DNA of 13,641 nucleotides, taken from assembly GCA_016196905.1 (NCBI GenBank), contig JACPWV010000010.1:1-13641 (forward strand), written 5' to 3'. The stretch comes from Chloroflexota bacterium (GTDB lineage Bacteria > Chloroflexota > Anaerolineae > UBA7937 > JACPPX01). Positions 7,054 through 13,641 of this stretch are shown here, piece after piece. The position numbers were made by a program, and so were the translations under genes. The notes under the pieces were generated by a model, which made no database searches, was not told the DNA's origin, and worked only from the letters and a program-made list of their open reading frames with translations. The first letter of the stretch is position 1. Each line of letters begins with the position of its first letter.

Positions 7054-8502
7054 ATGTCTCCTCCAGAACTCTGGCTCCCGGTAGAGATAAACTTCGATGC
7101 GCGTGGGCTCCCGCAGCGCGAAAAGCGCTTCTTGCGCGCGCTGATCGAGGCCTCCGACGCCATGGAGGAGGCCTTCCTGCGCCAGATGGGCCGATCGCCG
7201 CGCAACGTTGGCCAGCCCATAGCCGAGGCTCTGTACCCGCCTGACCTCACCCGCGCCGAGTTCGAGGCCTACCTGGAGCGACACCCAGATCAGCGCGAGG
7301 CTTTGCTCAGCCCCTACACCGTGGTGCGCCGCCGGGGCGATGACCTGATCGCTGTTCCCTATCACGAGGAGTATCGCCCCCAGGTGGAGCGCGCCGCGCG
7401 GGCACTGCGCGCGGCGGCCGAGTTGGCCGCTAGCCCATCGCTGCAGAAATATTTGGCGGGACGCGCCGAGGCGCTCTTGGGCGACGATTATTACCAGAGC
7501 GACGTGGACTGGATCAACGTGGTCGATAGCGCCTACGAGATCATCATCGGGCCCTACGAGGTATACTTTGACCGACTGATGGGGGTCAAGACGGCCTACA
7601 TGAGCGTGGTAGGTCGAGTGGATGTCGAGGAAAGCTGGAAGCTGGCTGCTTACTCGCAATACCTGCCTCAGCTCGAAGAGAGCCTTCCCTACCCTCGCCC
7701 CCAGGGGCACACGGACAGAGCCAAGGCCAACGCCTTCGCTATCGTCAGGGATCTCTATCGAGCGGGGGACATCCGCTACGGATTCCAGGCCATCGCCAAC
7801 AACCTCCCCAACGATCCGCGGGTGATCAGCGAATACGGCAGTAAGAAGACCTTCTTCATGAACATGATGGAGGTGAAGCTCCAGCGCATCGTTCGCCCCC
7901 TGGTCGAGCCACTGCTCGACCAGGACCAACTGCCCCACTTCAATCTCGAAGCAGATTTCATGCGCGTCTTGTTTCATGAGATCGCCCACGCCTTGGGGCC
8001 CCGTTGGGTGGCACGGGACGGTCAGCGCATCTCGGTCAACGAAGCGTTGAAAGAGCGCTACTCGGCCTTGGAGGAGGGCAAGGCCGACTTGGTGGGCTTC
8101 TATTCAGCCCATCAACTCATCCGTCAGGGAGTCATCCCTGCCCAGCGCGAGCTCGAATTGCAAGTTGCTCACCTTACCGCTAGATTGAGGACCATTCGCC
8201 ATGGGGTGGAGCAGGCCCACGGCCTGGCCTCGGTGATCCAGCTCAATCACCATCTACACAACGGCGCCATCGGCTACGATCCAGACTCGGGCCGTTTTCG
8301 GGTCGACGGCCCTGGCCTCAACGACTCGATTCGCGAGTTGATGGAGAGGTTCCTGGCCCTGGAGGCCCTGGGCGACTACGAGGAGGTGGGGCGCCTCTAT
8401 GCAGAATACGGCCGGCCGCCCGATGTCGTGCGCGCGGCGCTAGAACGTACGGCTCACGTTCCCGTTGACGTGCGCCCCACCTATCGCATCCTGTGGGAGT
8501 GA
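7054..8502 (+). CDS. DPP III-like zinc metallopeptidase (M49 family)
   Basis: This 482-residue soluble protein, with no signal peptide, resembles the dipeptidyl peptidase III group, which removes dipeptides from peptide N-termini in the cytoplasm. The zinc site is visible as H308-E309-I-A-H312 (HEIAHALGP) with a second motif EEGKAD at 340-345 supplying the third zinc ligand. The segment FQAIANNLPNDPRV followed by GSKKTFFMN (about 246-270) is also typical of the family. Classical M49 enzymes have a six-residue HEXXGH motif. This one has the five-residue HEXXH form reported for Caldithrix abyssi DPP III, and it is shorter than the eukaryotic enzyme. Distant homologues are often annotated as Nudix-related. 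The ATG at 7054 has no obvious ribosome site. No partner gene in the window suggests its substrate. Confidence 0.8.
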   Translation: MSPPELWLPVEINFDARGLPQREKRFLRALIEASDAMEEAFLRQMGRSPRNVGQPIAEALYPPDLTRAEFEAYLERHPDQREALLSPYTVVRRRGDDLIAVPYHEEYRPQVERAARALRAAAELAASPSLQKYLAGRAEALLGDDYYQSDVDWINVVDSAYEIIIGPYEVYFDRLMGVKTAYMSVVGRVDVEESWKLAAYSQYLPQLEESLPYPRPQGHTDRAKANAFAIVRDLYRAGDIRYGFQAIANNLPNDPRVISEYGSKKTFFMNMMEVKLQRIVRPLVEPLLDQDQLPHFNLEADFMRVLFHEIAHALGPRWVARDGQRISVNEALKERYSALEEGKADLVGFYSAHQLIRQGVIPAQRELELQVAHLTARLRTIRHGVEQAHGLASVIQLNHHLHNGAIGYDPDSGRFRVDGPGLNDSIRELMERFLALEALGDYEEVGRLYAEYGRPPDVVRAALERTAHVPVDVRPTYRILWE

Positions 8503-8596
8503 GCCACTAGGCGCCGATTTTTTAATCGCCTCCTGACTCGTCCTCCCCGTTGCCGTTCGGCCTTTCGACGCATCGCCTGATCTCGAGCGACGCCCG

Positions 8597-9394
8597 ATGA
8601 CCGCACCGACCCGCGAAGAGCCCTTCTACTACGACACCTTCGTCGACATCTACTCCGAGTGGTCCAAGGTGATGACCGAGGACGTGCCTTTCTATGTGGA
8701 GGAGGCCCTCAGCGTCCCCGGGCCCTATGTGGAGTTGGGCTTCGGCACCGGCCGGGTGGGGTTAGAAGTGGCCAAGGCCGGCAAATAGGTCATCGGGGTG
8801 GACAAGTCGGAGGCGATGCTCGCCGTCGCTCGCGAGGCGATCGTAGGCTTGCCCACCACCGCGGGCAAGGTCACCTTGTGTCATGCCGACATGCGCGACT
8901 TCATCCTGCCCCTGCGCGAGAAGCCGCGCATCATTGCGATTCCTTTCCGCAGCATCTTGCATCTGCTCACGCCTGAGGACATCGAGGAGTGCTTGCGACA
9001 CATCCATGCCAACTTAGCGCCGGGAGGTAAACTAATCTTCAACATCTTCGTGCCTGATGCCGAGTTCATGGCGCAAAATCATAACCGCCTACGTCTCCGT
9101 TCCGACTATATCGATCCCGCCACCCAAAGGCACATCATCTTATGGGATCTCTCGCTCTACGAGCCAACCGAGCAGCGCATCACCGTGTACGCCATCACTG
9201 ATGAACTAGATGACGAAGGTATCGTCGTCCGCCGCAAATATCGGACATTGCCGCTACGCTTCATGTACCCTCAGGAGACGCGCTATCTCTTGGAGAAGGC
9301 CGGCTTTGGCATCGCCGCCCTGTATGGCTGGTTCGATCGCCGCCCCTTCGGGCCCGACAGCCGCGAGGTGGTGTGGATCGCCGAGAGGACCTAG
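8597..9394 (+). pseudogene. Class I SAM-dependent methyltransferase interrupted by one in-frame TAG
   Basis: A single frame of 265 codons reads as a complete methyltransferase except for TAG at codon 64 (8786-8788). Before it lies motif I, VELGFGTGRVGLEVAKAGK. Immediately after comes VIGVDKSEAML, the acidic end of strand beta2 that binds the SAM ribose. HADMRDF, an LLTPEDIEECLRHIHANLAPGGKLIFN segment and a C-terminal beta region complete the fold. Continuity on both sides with no frameshift points to one recent point mutation (such as CAG, AAG or GAG to TAG) or a base-calling error. If real, translation yields a 63-residue fragment. A GTG at 8798 could restart a 198-residue product lacking the SAM glycine loop. 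The frame also ends in TAG. No strong ribosome site precedes the ATG. The substrate is unknown. Confidence 0.75.
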
Positions 9395-9489
9395 TCGAAG
9401 TGAAGGCAGCTTCGAGAAAGGCAAGTTGTTCGCCCCCGCTTCCACGCTAGATCGACCCGGCTGAGGGCATATCCGATCGCAAGCTGGGT

Positions 9490-9518
9490 TTGAAAGACAA
9501 ACCTCTCCGACTTATAAT
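9490..9518 (+). promoter_or_regulatory. Sigma70-type promoter for the prfA operon
   Basis: TTGAAA at 9490-9495 (5 of 6) is followed by a 17 nt spacer and a perfect TATAAT at 9513-9518. The predicted start is near 9525, giving a leader of about 45 nt before prfA. It is the best + strand promoter in the window and lies in the 176 bp gap after the methyltransferase. It probably drives prfA, prmC and tsaC. Confidence 0.8.
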
Positions 9519-9534
9519 TAATTGCGGGACATCC

Positions 9535-9559
9535 AGCCCCCGACGCGGGGCTTTTGTTT
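9535..9559 (+). terminator. Terminator-like hairpin in the prfA leader (possible attenuator)
   Basis: AGCCCC (9535-9540) pairs perfectly with GGGGCT (9547-9552) around a six-base loop, and is followed by TTTTGTTT (9552-9559). This is the form of a short intrinsic terminator. It lies between the predicted transcript start (~9525) and the prfA ATG (9571), so it either ends upstream transcripts or attenuates prfA. The prfA ribosome site (AGGGG, 9560-9564) begins right after the T-run. CCAGCCCC (9533-9540) could alternatively pair with GGGGTGG (9561-9567), seven pairs with one bulged G, hiding that site. Confidence 0.55.
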
Positions 9560-9570
9560 AGGGGTGGAAC

Positions 9571-10641
9571 ATGCTGGAGCGCTTGAAGCAGATCGAGGCG
9601 CGCTACGAGGAACTGCAAAGGCTGCTGGCCGATCCGGAGGTCATCCGGGACCCGGCCAAGCTGCGGCAGTATGGCCAGGAGTCGGCCGAGCTGGAGGGGT
9701 TGGTGGCCGCCTCTCGCCGTCATCGCCAAATCGAGCAGGAGCTGGTTTCCACCCGACAACTCCTGTCCCAGGAGTCTAGCCCGGAACTGCGCGAGTTGGC
9801 CCGCGAGGAGATCGCTCGCCTGGAGACGCAGCTCGAGGCGATGCGCGAAGAGCTGCGCCGGTTGCTCATCTCCGAGGGTCCCCATGATCGCAAGAACGTG
9901 ATCCTGGAGATCCGCGCGGGGACGGGCGGTTTGGAGGCCGCTCTGTTTGCGGCGGATCTCTATCGTATGTACTCCCGCTACGCCGAGCGGCGGGGGTGGA
10001 AGGCCGAGCTGCTCAGTTATAGCCAAACGGGCATCGGTGGATTTAAAGAGGTCATCACCCTGGTCAAGGGACGGGGCGTTTACTCCCGTCTCAAATACGA
10101 ACGGGGGGTGCATCGCGTGCAGCGCGTGCCCGCCACCGAGGCGTCTGGCCGCATCCATACCTCCACCGCGACCGTGGCGGTGCTGCCCGAGGCGGACGAG
10201 GTGGAGGTGCGGATCAACCCCGAAGAGGTGAAGATGGAGTTCTACCGGGCCTCGGGGCCGGGCGGGCAAAACGTGCAGAAAACCTCCTCGGCGGTGCGCC
10301 TGACCCACCTGCCCACCGGCATGGTCATCACTTGCCAGGATGAGCGGTCACAGCTGCAAAATCGCCTGCGCGCCTTCACCATCCTGCGCGCCCGGCTGCA
10401 CGCCATGGAGGAGGAGAAACGCCAGGCGCAGTTGGAGCAGGCTCGCCGTTCCCAGGTGGGCAGCGGCGAACGCAGTGAGAAGATCCGAACTTATAACTTC
10501 CCCCAAAATCGAGTGACCGAGCACCGCATGAACCTGACCCTGCATCGCCTGGGAGATATCTTGGACGGCGACCTGGATGAGTTGATCGAAGGGCTCGTCG
10601 CCCAGGATCAGAGCGCCCAACTCCAAGGCATGCGCGCCTAA
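9571..10641 (+). CDS. prfA: Peptide chain release factor 1
   Basis: RF1 ends translation at UAA and UAG codons by triggering peptidyl-tRNA hydrolysis on the ribosome. The 356-residue length is normal. The stop-codon-reading tripeptide is P187-A188-T189 in RVPATEASGRIHTS, which marks RF1 rather than RF2 (SPF). The catalytic GGQ is at 231-233 in SGPGGQNVQKTSS. The C-terminal RSEKIRTYNFPQNRVTEHR block is intact. A ribosome site AGGGG lies 6 nt before the ATG. The prmC start is 6 nt after the stop, so enzyme and substrate are cotranscribed. Because RF1 looks fully functional, TAG should be a normal stop in this organism. Confidence 0.97.
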   Translation: MLERLKQIEARYEELQRLLADPEVIRDPAKLRQYGQESAELEGLVAASRRHRQIEQELVSTRQLLSQESSPELRELAREEIARLETQLEAMREELRRLLISEGPHDRKNVILEIRAGTGGLEAALFAADLYRMYSRYAERRGWKAELLSYSQTGIGGFKEVITLVKGRGVYSRLKYERGVHRVQRVPATEASGRIHTSTATVAVLPEADEVEVRINPEEVKMEFYRASGPGGQNVQKTSSAVRLTHLPTGMVITCQDERSQLQNRLRAFTILRARLHAMEEEKRQAQLEQARRSQVGSGERSEKIRTYNFPQNRVTEHRMNLTLHRLGDILDGDLDELIEGLVAQDQSAQLQGMRA

Positions 10642-10647
10642 GAAGCG

Positions 10648-11502
10648 ATGCGCGGTTGGGAGACCATCGGACGCGCGCTGCAGCAAGCCAGCGCCCTTTT
10701 GAGCGCGGAGGATATCGACTCCCCGCGTTTAGACGCCGAGGTGCTCCTGGCCCACCAGTTGGGCTTCTCTCGGGAGCAACTCCTAGCTCGGCTCGATCAA
10801 AGGCTGACCGCTGAGCAGCTGGAGGGCTACACCCGCGTCCTGGAGCGGCGCCGCCGACACGAGCCGGTGGCCTACATCGTGGGCCATCGCGAGTTCTATG
10901 GGCTCGACCTGCGCGTCGACTCGCGTGTTTTAATCCCCCGCCCCGAGACGGAGACCTTGGTGGAAGTGGCCATCACCACCGCTCGGCGCCTGAACGCGCA
11001 GCGCATCGCGGAGGTGGGCACCGGCAGCGGCGCGGTAGCCATCGCGGTGGCGGTCCATCTGCCCCAGGCCCGCATCTATGCCCTGGATGTGGCCGATGCA
11101 GCGCTGGAAGTGGCCCGGGAGAACATCGCCCGGCATGGTGTGGAGGATCGGATCGAGCTGCTGAGCGGAGATTTATTGACGCCGCTGCCCGAGTCGGTGC
11201 AGCTGATCGTGGGCAACCTTCCTTATATATCCCAGACGGAGCTGGGTGAGCTGCCTCCCGAGGTGGCGCGTTACGAGCCGCGCCAGGCCATCAACGGGGG
11301 ACCCAACGGCTTACTCCACATCCGTCGCCTGCTGGAGCAGGCTCCCGAGTACCTGGCCACTCACGGCGCCATCTGTCTGGAGATGGGCCCCCAGCAGGCG
11401 GATTCCATCGCCGCGCTGGCGCGCGCCCGATTTCCCGGCGCTCAACTCGCCCTGGTGCGGGACCTCGCCGCTATGCCGCGCGTCACCCTCATCCTGACCT
11501 GA
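10648..11502 (+). CDS. prmC: Release factor glutamine methyltransferase
   Basis: PrmC (HemK) methylates the glutamine of the GGQ motif of release factors, using SAM, which speeds termination. The 284-residue protein has an N-terminal helical domain that binds the factor (about 1-90). The Rossmann methyltransferase domain has motif I EVGTGSGAVAIAVA (from E122) and the substrate-binding motif N190-L-P-Y193. Most family members read NPPY here, so the first proline is replaced by leucine; catalytic Asn and Tyr are kept. The C-terminal part (INGGPNGLLHIRRLLEQ) matches the family. It directly follows prfA, a pairing seen widely in bacteria, and its stop is 4 nt before the next gene. Confidence 0.94.
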   Translation: MRGWETIGRALQQASALLSAEDIDSPRLDAEVLLAHQLGFSREQLLARLDQRLTAEQLEGYTRVLERRRRHEPVAYIVGHREFYGLDLRVDSRVLIPRPETETLVEVAITTARRLNAQRIAEVGTGSGAVAIAVAVHLPQARIYALDVADAALEVARENIARHGVEDRIELLSGDLLTPLPESVQLIVGNLPYISQTELGELPPEVARYEPRQAINGGPNGLLHIRRLLEQAPEYLATHGAICLEMGPQQADSIAALARARFPGAQLALVRDLAAMPRVTLILT

Positions 11503-11506
11503 AGTC

Positions 11507-12139
11507 ATGGCCATCCTGATCCACCCCGCCGAGGACCCCGCGGCCCGCACAGAAGCGGTCCGTCTCCTGCGAGCGGGCCGCCTGGTGGTCCTTCCTACCG
11601 ACACCGTCTACGGGGTAGCTGCGCATGCCCTATTGCCTACCGCCATAGAGCGGCTTTATAAAGCCAAGGGCCGTCCCCGCGACAAGCCCTTGGCGATTTT
11701 ATTGGCTGATGTGGATCAACTGGAGAGGGTAGCGAGCCAGGTGCCCGAAGCGGCGCGTCGTTTGGCCCAGCGGTTCTGGCCAGGCGGCCTGACCTTGGTG
11801 CTGCCCAAGAAGCCCGAGCTGCCGGCGATCCTCTCGGCCGGCGGCCCCGGCATCGCCGTGCGCCTGCCCGATCACTCCGTGGCCCGCGAGATCATCCGCC
11901 GCCTGGGGGCGCCGGTGGCGGCCTCCAGCGCCAACCGTTCCGGAGGCCCGGACCCCCGCACCGCCCAGGAGGCGGTGCGCGAACTGGGGCCCCATCTGCA
12001 CCTCGTTTTGGACGGCGGCCCCTCCCCGGGCGGGGTCCCCTCCACCGTCGTCGATCTCACCTCCTCGCCACCCCGAATCGTCCGCGAAGGGGCGATCCCC
12101 CGTTCGGCCATCGCTGACCTGCTTCCCGATTTGGTTTAA
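11507..12139 (+). CDS. tsaC: Threonylcarbamoyl-AMP synthase (TsaC/YrdC type)
   Basis: This enzyme makes L-threonylcarbamoyladenylate from threonine, bicarbonate and ATP, the first step of t6A37 modification of ANN-decoding tRNAs in the cytoplasm. At 210 residues it is the single-domain TsaC/YwlC-like form without the extra C-terminal Sua5 domain. Visible family motifs are LPTDTVYGV (P30 to G36), KAKGRPRDKPL, the RFWPGGLTLVLPKK segment, GIAVRLPDH, and SSANRSGG (from S140), then a STVVDL strand and IVREGAI. It begins 4 nt after the prmC stop with no strong ribosome site, so it is likely translated by coupling. The order prfA-prmC-tsaC-rpiB resembles the Bacillus ywl region. Confidence 0.95.
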   Translation: MAILIHPAEDPAARTEAVRLLRAGRLVVLPTDTVYGVAAHALLPTAIERLYKAKGRPRDKPLAILLADVDQLERVASQVPEAARRLAQRFWPGGLTLVLPKKPELPAILSAGGPGIAVRLPDHSVAREIIRRLGAPVAASSANRSGGPDPRTAQEAVRELGPHLHLVLDGGPSPGGVPSTVVDLTSSPPRIVREGAIPRSAIADLLPDLV

Positions 12140-12281
12140 GATCGATTCGAATTTGGCCTCGAGTTCCGGCTGCGACCAGATCGGCCTGTAGATGAAACGA
12201 ACATTCTTCGAGTTGCCCTGTAGCGCTGCTCTTAGGGATCGAGGAAAAACCCGAGGCTACATTTCCGCTACCCGCGATCAT

Positions 12282-12309
12282 TCGCTTGGCGCTAGTCGCT
12301 TGTCGCTGG
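12282..12309 (+). repeat. Imperfect 14-bp tandem repeat overlapping the rpiB promoter
   Basis: TCGCTTGGCGCTAG (12282-12295) is followed directly by TCGCTTGTCGCTGG (12296-12309), 12 of 14 identical. The second copy contains the candidate -35 box. Such spacing could serve a regulator that binds two adjacent sites, but two imperfect copies may equally be chance in GC-rich DNA. Confidence 0.3.
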
Positions 12310-12329
12310 ACGCTCAATCGTGCTAGAAT
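12300..12329 (+). promoter_or_regulatory. Candidate promoter for the rpiB-like gene
   Basis: TTGTCG (12300-12305, 4 of 6) is followed by 18 nt and TAGAAT (12324-12329, 5 of 6). TGC directly before the -10 gives an extended -10 element. The predicted start near 12336 would leave only about 13 nt before the ATG, just enough for the AGGAGG ribosome site. The 209 bp gap after tsaC and the presence of this promoter suggest the isomerase and the glycosyltransferase can be expressed separately from prfA. Confidence 0.5.
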
Positions 12330-12348
12330 GCCTGAGCCAGGAGGCAGG

Positions 12349-12825
12349 ATGCGCATTGCCCTCGGCGCCGATCACGCCGGATACGAGCTCAAGGAAACGC
12401 TGGAGAGGGTCTTGATCGAGGCCGGCCATGTGGTGCACGACTTCGGGGCCCACTCGGCAGAGCCCTCCGATTACCCCGACTACGCCGAGGCGGTGGCCCG
12501 GGCGGTGGCTCAGGGCGAGTTCGAGCGGGGCGTTCTCGTATGCGGCAACGGCGTGGGCATGTGTGTGGCCGCCAATAAGCTGGCCCACATCCGAGCCGTG
12601 TTGGCCATGGATAGCTATACGGCGCGCAGCAGCCGTCAGGATGACGATACCAACATCCTGTGCCTGGGACAGCGTGTCATAGGACCAGAGGTGGCCGTGG
12701 ACATTGTAAAATTCTGGCTGGAGACCCCCTTTTCCGGGGCGGAGCGCCACCGACGCCGCCTGGAGAAGCTGGCCGCCCTGGAGGCCCAGGAGATGCGCCG
12801 CAAAGCTGGGCGAGGGATTCCTTAA
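12349..12825 (+). CDS. rpiB: RpiB/LacA/LacB-family sugar-phosphate isomerase
   Basis: The family interconverts aldose and ketose phosphates, classically ribose 5-phosphate and ribulose 5-phosphate in the pentose phosphate pathway. The 158-residue protein has MRIALGADHAGYELK (D8, H9 phosphate/substrate region), VLVCGNGVGMCVAANK with the catalytic base C65, and a C-terminal GAERHRRRLEKL phosphate-binding stretch. Two positions differ from E. coli RpiB. The ring-opening histidine (H99 there, in RQHNDTN) is aspartate here (D98, RQDDDTN). The threonine of CGTG (T68) is asparagine (N67). Substrate is therefore uncertain. The frame extends upstream to 12286, but AGGAGG at 12339-12344 and the family N-terminus place the start at 12349. 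Confidence 0.87.
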   Translation: MRIALGADHAGYELKETLERVLIEAGHVVHDFGAHSAEPSDYPDYAEAVARAVAQGEFERGVLVCGNGVGMCVAANKLAHIRAVLAMDSYTARSSRQDDDTNILCLGQRVIGPEVAVDIVKFWLETPFSGAERHRRRLEKLAALEAQEMRRKAGRGIP

Positions 12826-13641
12826 ATGCTGATCGGCATCGACGCCAGCCGCGCCACTCGGCCCCAGCGCACCGGCACCGAGAACTACTCCCTCCATCTC
12901 CTTCGCCACCTTCTGGCCAGGGGGGGCGGACACCGCTTCCGCCTCTATTTCAACCAGCCCCCTCCGCCCGACCTTTTTCCGGGGGACGATTGGGAGATGC
13001 GCGCCATCCCTCTCCCGCGGCTGTGGACCCACCTGCGCCTGTCCTGGGAGGTGACGCGCCATGCGCCGGATGTGCTCTTCGTCCCCGCCCACGTGATCCC
13101 CCTTTTCCACCCGGCTCGGTCGGTGGCCACCATTCACGACCTGGGCTATCTCAAGTACCCCCAGGCTCACCCTCGCGCCCAACGCCTCTACTTGGATTGG
13201 GGCACCCGCTGGAACGCCCGCGCTGCGCGCCACCTCATCTCCGATTCCCAAACCACCAAGCTGGATCTGGTCATGCACTATGGCGTTCCGGCAGAGAAGA
13301 TCACGGTGATTTACCCAGGTGTCCATCTCTCCCCGGCCAGCCCTCGAGAGATCGCTCGGGTGAGATCCCGATATCGCCTGCCCGAGAACTACATCCTCTT
13401 CGTCGGGACGCTCCAGCCGCGCAAGAATTTGCCCACCCTGTTCCAGGCTTACCGCGATCTCGCTCGCCACAACGGAACCGATTACCAGCTGGTCCTGGCA
13501 GGCAAGCGGGGCTGGCTTTCCGATGGGGTCCTGCGTCACATCGAAGCCCTGGGGCTGAACGATCGAGTCCGCCTCCTGGACTACGTTCCCAGCGAAGACT
13601 TACCCGGCTTGCTGGGCGGCTCGCGCCTCTTGGTGCAGCCC
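12826..13641 (+). CDS. GT4-type glycosyltransferase, N-terminal part (runs off right edge)
   Basis: 272 codons are visible and the gene continues beyond the window. It starts MLIGIDASRATRPQRTGTENY, a GT-B fold opening with a Gly-rich acceptor-side loop. VATIHDLGYLKYP follows, then ISDSQTTKLDLVMHYGVPAEKITVIYPGV, and the second Rossmann domain begins with YILFVGTLQPRKNLPTLFQAY. This pattern is typical of family 4 glycosyltransferases that move a sugar from a nucleotide or similar donor onto glycans or lipids at the cytoplasmic membrane face. The ATG abuts the stop of the isomerase gene (TAAATG), with AGGGA at 12813-12817 as ribosome site, so the two are translationally coupled. Donor and acceptor cannot be inferred, and the C-terminal EX7E region is not in the window. 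Confidence 0.88.
   Translation, partial: MLIGIDASRATRPQRTGTENYSLHLLRHLLARGGGHRFRLYFNQPPPPDLFPGDDWEMRAIPLPRLWTHLRLSWEVTRHAPDVLFVPAHVIPLFHPARSVATIHDLGYLKYPQAHPRAQRLYLDWGTRWNARAARHLISDSQTTKLDLVMHYGVPAEKITVIYPGVHLSPASPREIARVRSRYRLPENYILFVGTLQPRKNLPTLFQAYRDLARHNGTDYQLVLAGKRGWLSDGVLRHIEALGLNDRVRLLDYVPSEDLPGLLGGSRLLVQP

Noticed and set aside
6970..7989. Minus-strand open frame (339 codons) opposite the M49-like peptidase
   Set aside because: The opposite strand encodes recognisable zinc-peptidase motifs; the antisense frame shows none and has no ribosome site or promoter.
8511..8531. Hairpin CGATT-TTTT-AATCG after the peptidase gene as a terminator
   Set aside because: The T-run is in the loop rather than after the stem, and the stem is only 5 bp, so it does not fit an intrinsic terminator.
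8597..9394. TAG reassigned to an amino acid in this genome
   Set aside because: RF1 with intact PAT and GGQ is encoded next door, and the same frame uses TAG as its final stop; one internal TAG is better explained by mutation or error.
12292..13539. Minus-strand open frame (415 codons) opposite the isomerase and glycosyltransferase genes
   Set aside because: It spans two recognisable + strand genes and their junction; no family resemblance.
1..13641. Defence system, mobile element, CRISPR array or tRNA/rRNA genes
   Set aside because: No repeat arrays, transposase or integrase motifs, defence domains or cloverleaf-like RNA were seen; gene content is respiratory and housekeeping.

Overview
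The window looks like about 13.6 kb of chromosome from a GC-rich aerobic bacterium, most likely a member of the Chloroflexota, perhaps an Anaerolineae-like thermophile. This placement is an inference. It rests on gene content (caa3-type oxidase with fused heme O/A synthase, DPP III-like peptidase), protein style and the prfA-prmC-tsaC-rpiB order, not on any database match. No insertion sequence, CRISPR array, tRNA, rRNA, phage gene or attachment site was seen. Nearly all of it is housekeeping or respiratory DNA.

Left edge (1-698): the first 94 codons of rpoB run leftwards off the window. A divergent intergenic region holds a very good sigma70-type promoter for rpoB and a second one for the cox genes to the right. 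About 230 bp between them has no recognisable gene.

Region 699-6818 is a cytochrome oxidase cluster on the + strand. The order is coxB (CuA subunit fused to a cytochrome c domain), coxA (A2-type heme-copper subunit I with YSHPAVY in place of the D-channel glutamate), a single ctaA-ctaB fusion (heme A synthase plus heme O synthase), a 64-residue two-helix membrane protein, coxC, coxD/ctaF and a second 64-residue two-helix membrane protein. Together these encode a caa3-type oxidase and the two enzymes that make its heme A from heme B.

Region 7054-9394 holds a DPP III-like (M49) metallopeptidase with a pentapeptide HEIAH zinc motif. It is followed by a class I SAM-dependent methyltransferase reading frame interrupted by one in-frame TAG codon just after its SAM-binding motif I.

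Region 9513-13641 is a tight + strand operon: prfA (RF1), prmC (methylates the RF1 GGQ glutamine), tsaC (threonylcarbamoyl-AMP synthase for tRNA t6A), an RpiB/LacAB-family sugar-phosphate isomerase, and the 5' part of a GT4-type glycosyltransferase. A near-consensus promoter lies upstream of prfA. Between it and the prfA start is a compact intrinsic-terminator-like hairpin whose 5' arm could alternatively pair with the prfA ribosome binding site.

I found no clear undescribed multi-gene system. The items most worth a second look are the amber-interrupted methyltransferase beside RF1, the prfA leader, the RpiB homologue with His-to-Asp and Thr-to-Asn changes at catalytic positions, and the insertion next to the CuA loop of CoxB.
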